Source: Paenibacillus faecis
GTDB lineage: Bacteria > Bacillota > Bacilli > Paenibacillales > Paenibacillaceae
Reading direction: 5' to 3'
DNA: 64,000 nucleotides
NCBI RefSeq assembly: GCF_008084145.1
Contig: NZ_VSDO01000003.1
Span: forward strand, 186,001-250,000
The notes beneath the pieces are model-generated. The model was not told the origin of the DNA, did no database searches, and saw only the letters and a program-made list of their open reading frames with translations. The translations under genes were made by a program, and so were the position numbers. Positions 61,930-64,000 of the stretch are shown one piece after another (within the stretch, counting starts at the first letter, position 1; every line of letters begins with the position of its first letter).

Positions 61930-62910
61930 TTACACCGCTCTATGAAAGGCAGAGGTGTCTTTCAGTGTCCTCACCCATATTGAGAACTTCGCTGGAGACA
62001 TTTTTCTTAAGTTACCGTGAATTTTTCGGTTGTTGTAAAAGTCCATGTATTGGTCTAGTGCCTCATAAGCTTCATCCAGGGTCATAAAGTCCCTCCGGCT
62101 AAACAGATGGCGCTCCAGGACGCTGTGAAACGACTCAATGTAGGCGTTCATATTGGGGGACCGTGGCGGAATACGCTCATGAATAAGATCCAAGCTTTCA
62201 CAGGTATCCCCAAATAGCTTGCTAACGAACTGTGGACCATTGTCTGTACGAACCACCGGCATGGGCTCGCCGGGCTCTATACGGTCTTGCAAGGCATACC
62301 AGAAGGTTTGGACGACTTGTTTAGCTTCGCATACCGGGCCTCTATACTGCCCTACTACCATTCGGTCAAACACATCTATAATGCTGAGTATAAAAAAGAA
62401 CCGGTCCTGCCCGATCGCGTATCCGTATTTAATGTCCATTTGCCAAAGTTGGTTTGACCCCGTTATAACTCGATTTCTCGGTAATCTGCGGGGGTGAGAG
62501 CGTAGGCGCTTTCTAGGTTTCTGCAATATGTCTAACTCTTGGCAAAGTCGATAAGACTTCTTTTTGTTGAAGATGAGATCATACTTATCTCGAAGGGATT
62601 GGGCTAGAAACTTATAACCATAGACAAACTCTTCTCCTTCAAGGAGTTCGAGCAGCCATTCTTTAATTTGTGCGTCGCTAACTTTCTCACCTGTAGTCGT
62701 GTATGAGTATCCCGGCACAGGGCGCCCTGCACGGCTTTCGGTTGGACGTTCTTCGCCTTTTTCTGCCGACTGGGCGAGTCGCTTTTTACGGTCGTAATAC
62801 GTTGATTCTGACAACCCAAGAATGCGCAGCACAACAGCTGCCGGTTCCCCCCGCTTAATGAATGGGTCGGCTATTTCAAATTTTTCAGATAAGCGGGGTT
62901 TTGCTTTTTT
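61930..62910 (-). CDS. IS3-family transposase OrfB, produced by -1 frameshift
   Basis: DDE integrase-fold transposase. Catalytic residues are in WQMDIKYG, VVRTDNGPQF and YIESFHS, spaced as expected for DD(35)E; the HTH_21-like and rve domains are intact up to the C-terminus FSIWVRTLKDTSAF. It is read after slippage at A_AAA_AAG (62904-62910), continuing KAKPRLSEKFEIADPFIKRG into VLRILGLSESTYYDRKKRL. An independent GTG start at 62832 is less likely. The frame is intact, so the element may be active. Confidence 0.85.
   Translation of the reverse strand, partial: KKAKPRLSEKFEIADPFIKRGEPAAVVLRILGLSESTYYDRKKRLAQSAEKGEERPTESRAGRPVPGYSYTTTGEKVSDAQIKEWLLELLEGEEFVYGYKFLAQSLRDKYDLIFNKKKSYRLCQELDILQKPRKRLRSHPRRLPRNRVITGSNQLWQMDIKYGYAIGQDRFFFILSIIDVFDRMVVGQYRGPVCEAKQVVQTFWYALQDRIEPGEPMPVVRTDNGPQFVSKLFGDTCESLDLIHERIPPRSPNMNAYIESFHSVLERHLFSRRDFMTLDEAYEALDQYMDFYNNRKIHGNLRKMSPAKFSIWVRTLKDTSAFHRAV
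62840..62910 (-). promoter_or_regulatory. Programmed -1 frameshift signal
   Basis: Slippery heptamer A_AAA_AAG at 62904-62910 in the orfA zero frame, followed after a few bases by CCCCGCTT, which can pair with AAGCGGGG about 34 bases later to form a stimulatory stem. Confidence 0.8.
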
Positions 62911-63191
62911 AGCAGCTCTCGCAAAATTTCGATTTCGAGTTCTTTTTCACCAAGGACCTTAACGGCCTTTTGGTAGCGTTGCTCTACCTCCTGCAGGCGT
63001 TGCAACTCTTGAACATGTTCGTCTGCCGCAGGAATTTCTTCAGGCGAAATAGAGTCCCGATGATCTCGAATCCAACTACGGACAGTCTCAGGGTGGACGT
63101 CGTACATTCGAGCCAATACCCCCACCTTAACACCTGCCATCGCTTCTTTCACAACTTTTAAACGTTTTTCTTCATTCAACCTTTTTCCCAT
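62871..63191 (-). CDS. IS3-family transposase OrfA
   Basis: 106 residues: helix-turn-helix (VGVLARMYDVHPETVRSWIR) followed by a leucine-rich coiled coil (LQRLQEVEQRYQKAVKVLGE, LEIEILRELLKKQ). The start at 63191 follows AAGGGAG at good spacing; ATG at 63200 abuts it. The end contains the slippery site CTA AAA AAG. Confidence 0.9.
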   Translation of the reverse strand: MGKRLNEEKRLKVVKEAMAGVKVGVLARMYDVHPETVRSWIRDHRDSISPEEIPAADEHVQELQRLQEVEQRYQKAVKVLGEKELEIEILRELLKKQNPAYLKNLK

Positions 63192-63265
63192 ACCGATCAT
63201 CTCCCTTTGTCCTAAGTTTAAATTATTGGGCAGGGAGACTCCAGTTTAATTAGGGGGCCTTAGAG

Positions 63266-63450
63266 AATCTGCAGGTATTTCTACCGTTTTCCGAGGGAAT
63301 AGGACGAATTGATGCAAAAGTGCAGGAATTTTGCCCTTTTTCCAGAGCATCGCATCTTTCACTCGGTAATTCCTGCAGATTTGCAGGAATTCCGCAATTC
63401 ACGTCCCTTTCCCGAAAAAAACCTGCAGATTTGCAGGAATTTTGATCAGA
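63266..63450 (+). repeat. Family C dispersed palindromic repeat, copy C3
   Basis: Right part of a family C copy split by the IS element; the left part AAAAGATGCAAATC is at 61840-61853. It carries AATTCCTGCAGATTTGCAGG and AACCTGCAGATTTGCAGG dyads. Confidence 0.8.
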
Positions 63451-63476
63451 AGTGTTCGGCAAACTCGCAAGTTACC

Positions 63477-63932
63477 TCAATAGATCCGCACCTCATATTC
63501 GCAGTGTTCGTCACCGCTTACGTTGCATTTGGTTTCCCTGACACTCACTTTTCGTTCCATAATGCGGCCCAGTGCTCCTTCGAGAATCGCTCCTTCCAGG
63601 TCACACACCTTTTTTCCCTCCATCAACGGTAATCCCTTGCAAAAACAGTCCTCCACCACGATCCGAATCAACTTGTCATCCCGATACACGATGCGCGGGA
63701 GTCCGATTTGCAGCGCGGCAAAATGGTCAAGCAGATCCTCCAGTGTACTTACCGGCAGACTCTCGCCGATTTTACGGCCGATGGATGCCGTCGTGCCCCT
63801 GCCTTCCAGCGGCAGCCCCTCACGCATCCCGATGAGTCGGATAGCCCGGAACAACTCAAGCGGTACCTCTTTCCCCAAGGTTTTTCTGTCGATTTTCCGC
63901 ATATCCTCAAATGTAAAACGCTCCATGTTCAT
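63477..63932 (-). CDS. V4R-domain protein
   Basis: About 151 residues. The C-terminal half is a V4R (vinyl-4-reductase) small-molecule-binding domain: IVVEDCFCKGLPLMEGKKVC, DLEGAILEGALGRIM and the ending RETKCNVSGDEHCEYEV with cysteines typical of the family. The N-terminal region TLGKEVPLELFRAIRLIG is also V4R-like. Ligand unknown. The start is ATG 63932 or 63926, both close to AAAGG. The 5' neighbour is outside the window. Confidence 0.82.
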   Translation of the reverse strand: MNMERFTFEDMRKIDRKTLGKEVPLELFRAIRLIGMREGLPLEGRGTTASIGRKIGESLPVSTLEDLLDHFAALQIGLPRIVYRDDKLIRIVVEDCFCKGLPLMEGKKVCDLEGAILEGALGRIMERKVSVRETKCNVSGDEHCEYEVRIY

Positions 63933-64000
63933 CCATCCTTTCATCTGCTAGGGAATGATCCGGGACTCGGAGTTCCGGGCGGTACTTCCCGTGACGGCAC

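Larger units (their letters stand above)
61854..63265 (-). mobile_element. IS3-family insertion sequence (IS150 group)
   Basis: About 1.41 kb. Two transposase frames, orfA and orfB, overlap in the -1 sense. The terminal inverted repeats share AGGCCCCCT-ATT and GGAGTC (61858-61879 and the inverse of 63245-63262). The boundaries are inferred from the interrupted family C repeat: left flank AAAAGATGCAAATC, right flank AATCTGCAGGTATTT, which share AATC as a short target duplication. The canonical TG..CA termini of the family are not obvious, so the exact ends may be off by a few bases. Confidence 0.75.

Overview
The window reads as chromosome of a moderately GC-rich, spore-forming Firmicute, most likely Paenibacillaceae. 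The pointers are Shine-Dalgarno sites of the AAGGAGG type, frequent TTG and GTG starts, a stage II sporulation gene (spoIIR), Bacillus-type gene orders (prfA-prmC-spoIIR-sua5-mntP-ywlE-ywlG-glyA) and Bacillus-type Fur, Per and Rex/Fnr operators. No rRNA, tRNA or CRISPR array was recognised. Most genes up to 51 kb lie on the minus strand; the 51.5-61 kb part is mostly on the plus strand.

Layout. 0-5.5 kb: the 5' end of an iron-type solute-binding lipoprotein, a truncated-looking hypothetical gene, and an ascorbate-type PTS operon whose EIIA domain sits in the transcription regulator. 5.5-17 kb: conserved housekeeping block with glyA, ywlG, ywlE, mntP, a DUF72 gene, sua5, spoIIR, a rodA-like gene, prmC, prfA and ychF. 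17.4-22.3 kb: ECF S component with fni, cardiolipin synthase, a TorD-type chaperone and mobA. 22.4-29.7 kb: two MFS transporters, a LacI regulator, a cation/proton antiporter, glnS and an acetyltransferase. 29.7-36.9 kb: a redox/anaerobiosis group (molybdopterin oxidoreductase, formate/nitrite channel, GAF-HD-GYP protein, flavin NADH oxidase) with Fnr/Rex-like dyads. 37-42.1 kb: a Fur-controlled ferric-siderophore import operon (ATPase, FhuF-like reductase, binding lipoprotein, double-length fused permease). 42.2-48.8 kb: ymfJ, a D,D-carboxypeptidase lipoprotein, a DEAD-box helicase, a UbiB kinase with a phasin-like partner, and a HemD-type protein. 50-55.6 kb: an OmpR-like protein with a PerR-like regulator, a Rieske oxidoreductase, a PadR-DUF1700-DUF4097 envelope-type operon and an HELGH protein. 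55.8-58.2 kb: an ABC-F gene behind an apparent leader-peptide/terminator attenuator. 58.3-61 kb: a four-gene polyprenyl-phosphate glycosylation operon. 61.8-63.3 kb: an IS3-family element. The right edge carries a V4R-domain gene.

The most unusual content is in the long gaps. Three families of dispersed, hairpin-rich, apparently non-coding repeats fill nearly all of them: family A (about 200 bp, four copies), family B (units ending in ACTAGCGTTGCATTA, one nested inside another copy and flanked by an 11-bp direct repeat) and family C (clusters of the palindrome TTCCTGCAGATTTGCAGGAA). The IS3 element has inserted into a family C repeat. A 9-bp-period minisatellite lies beside it. The best candidates for under-described biology are the ABC-F leader, these repeat families and the multi-operator control of the redox genes.
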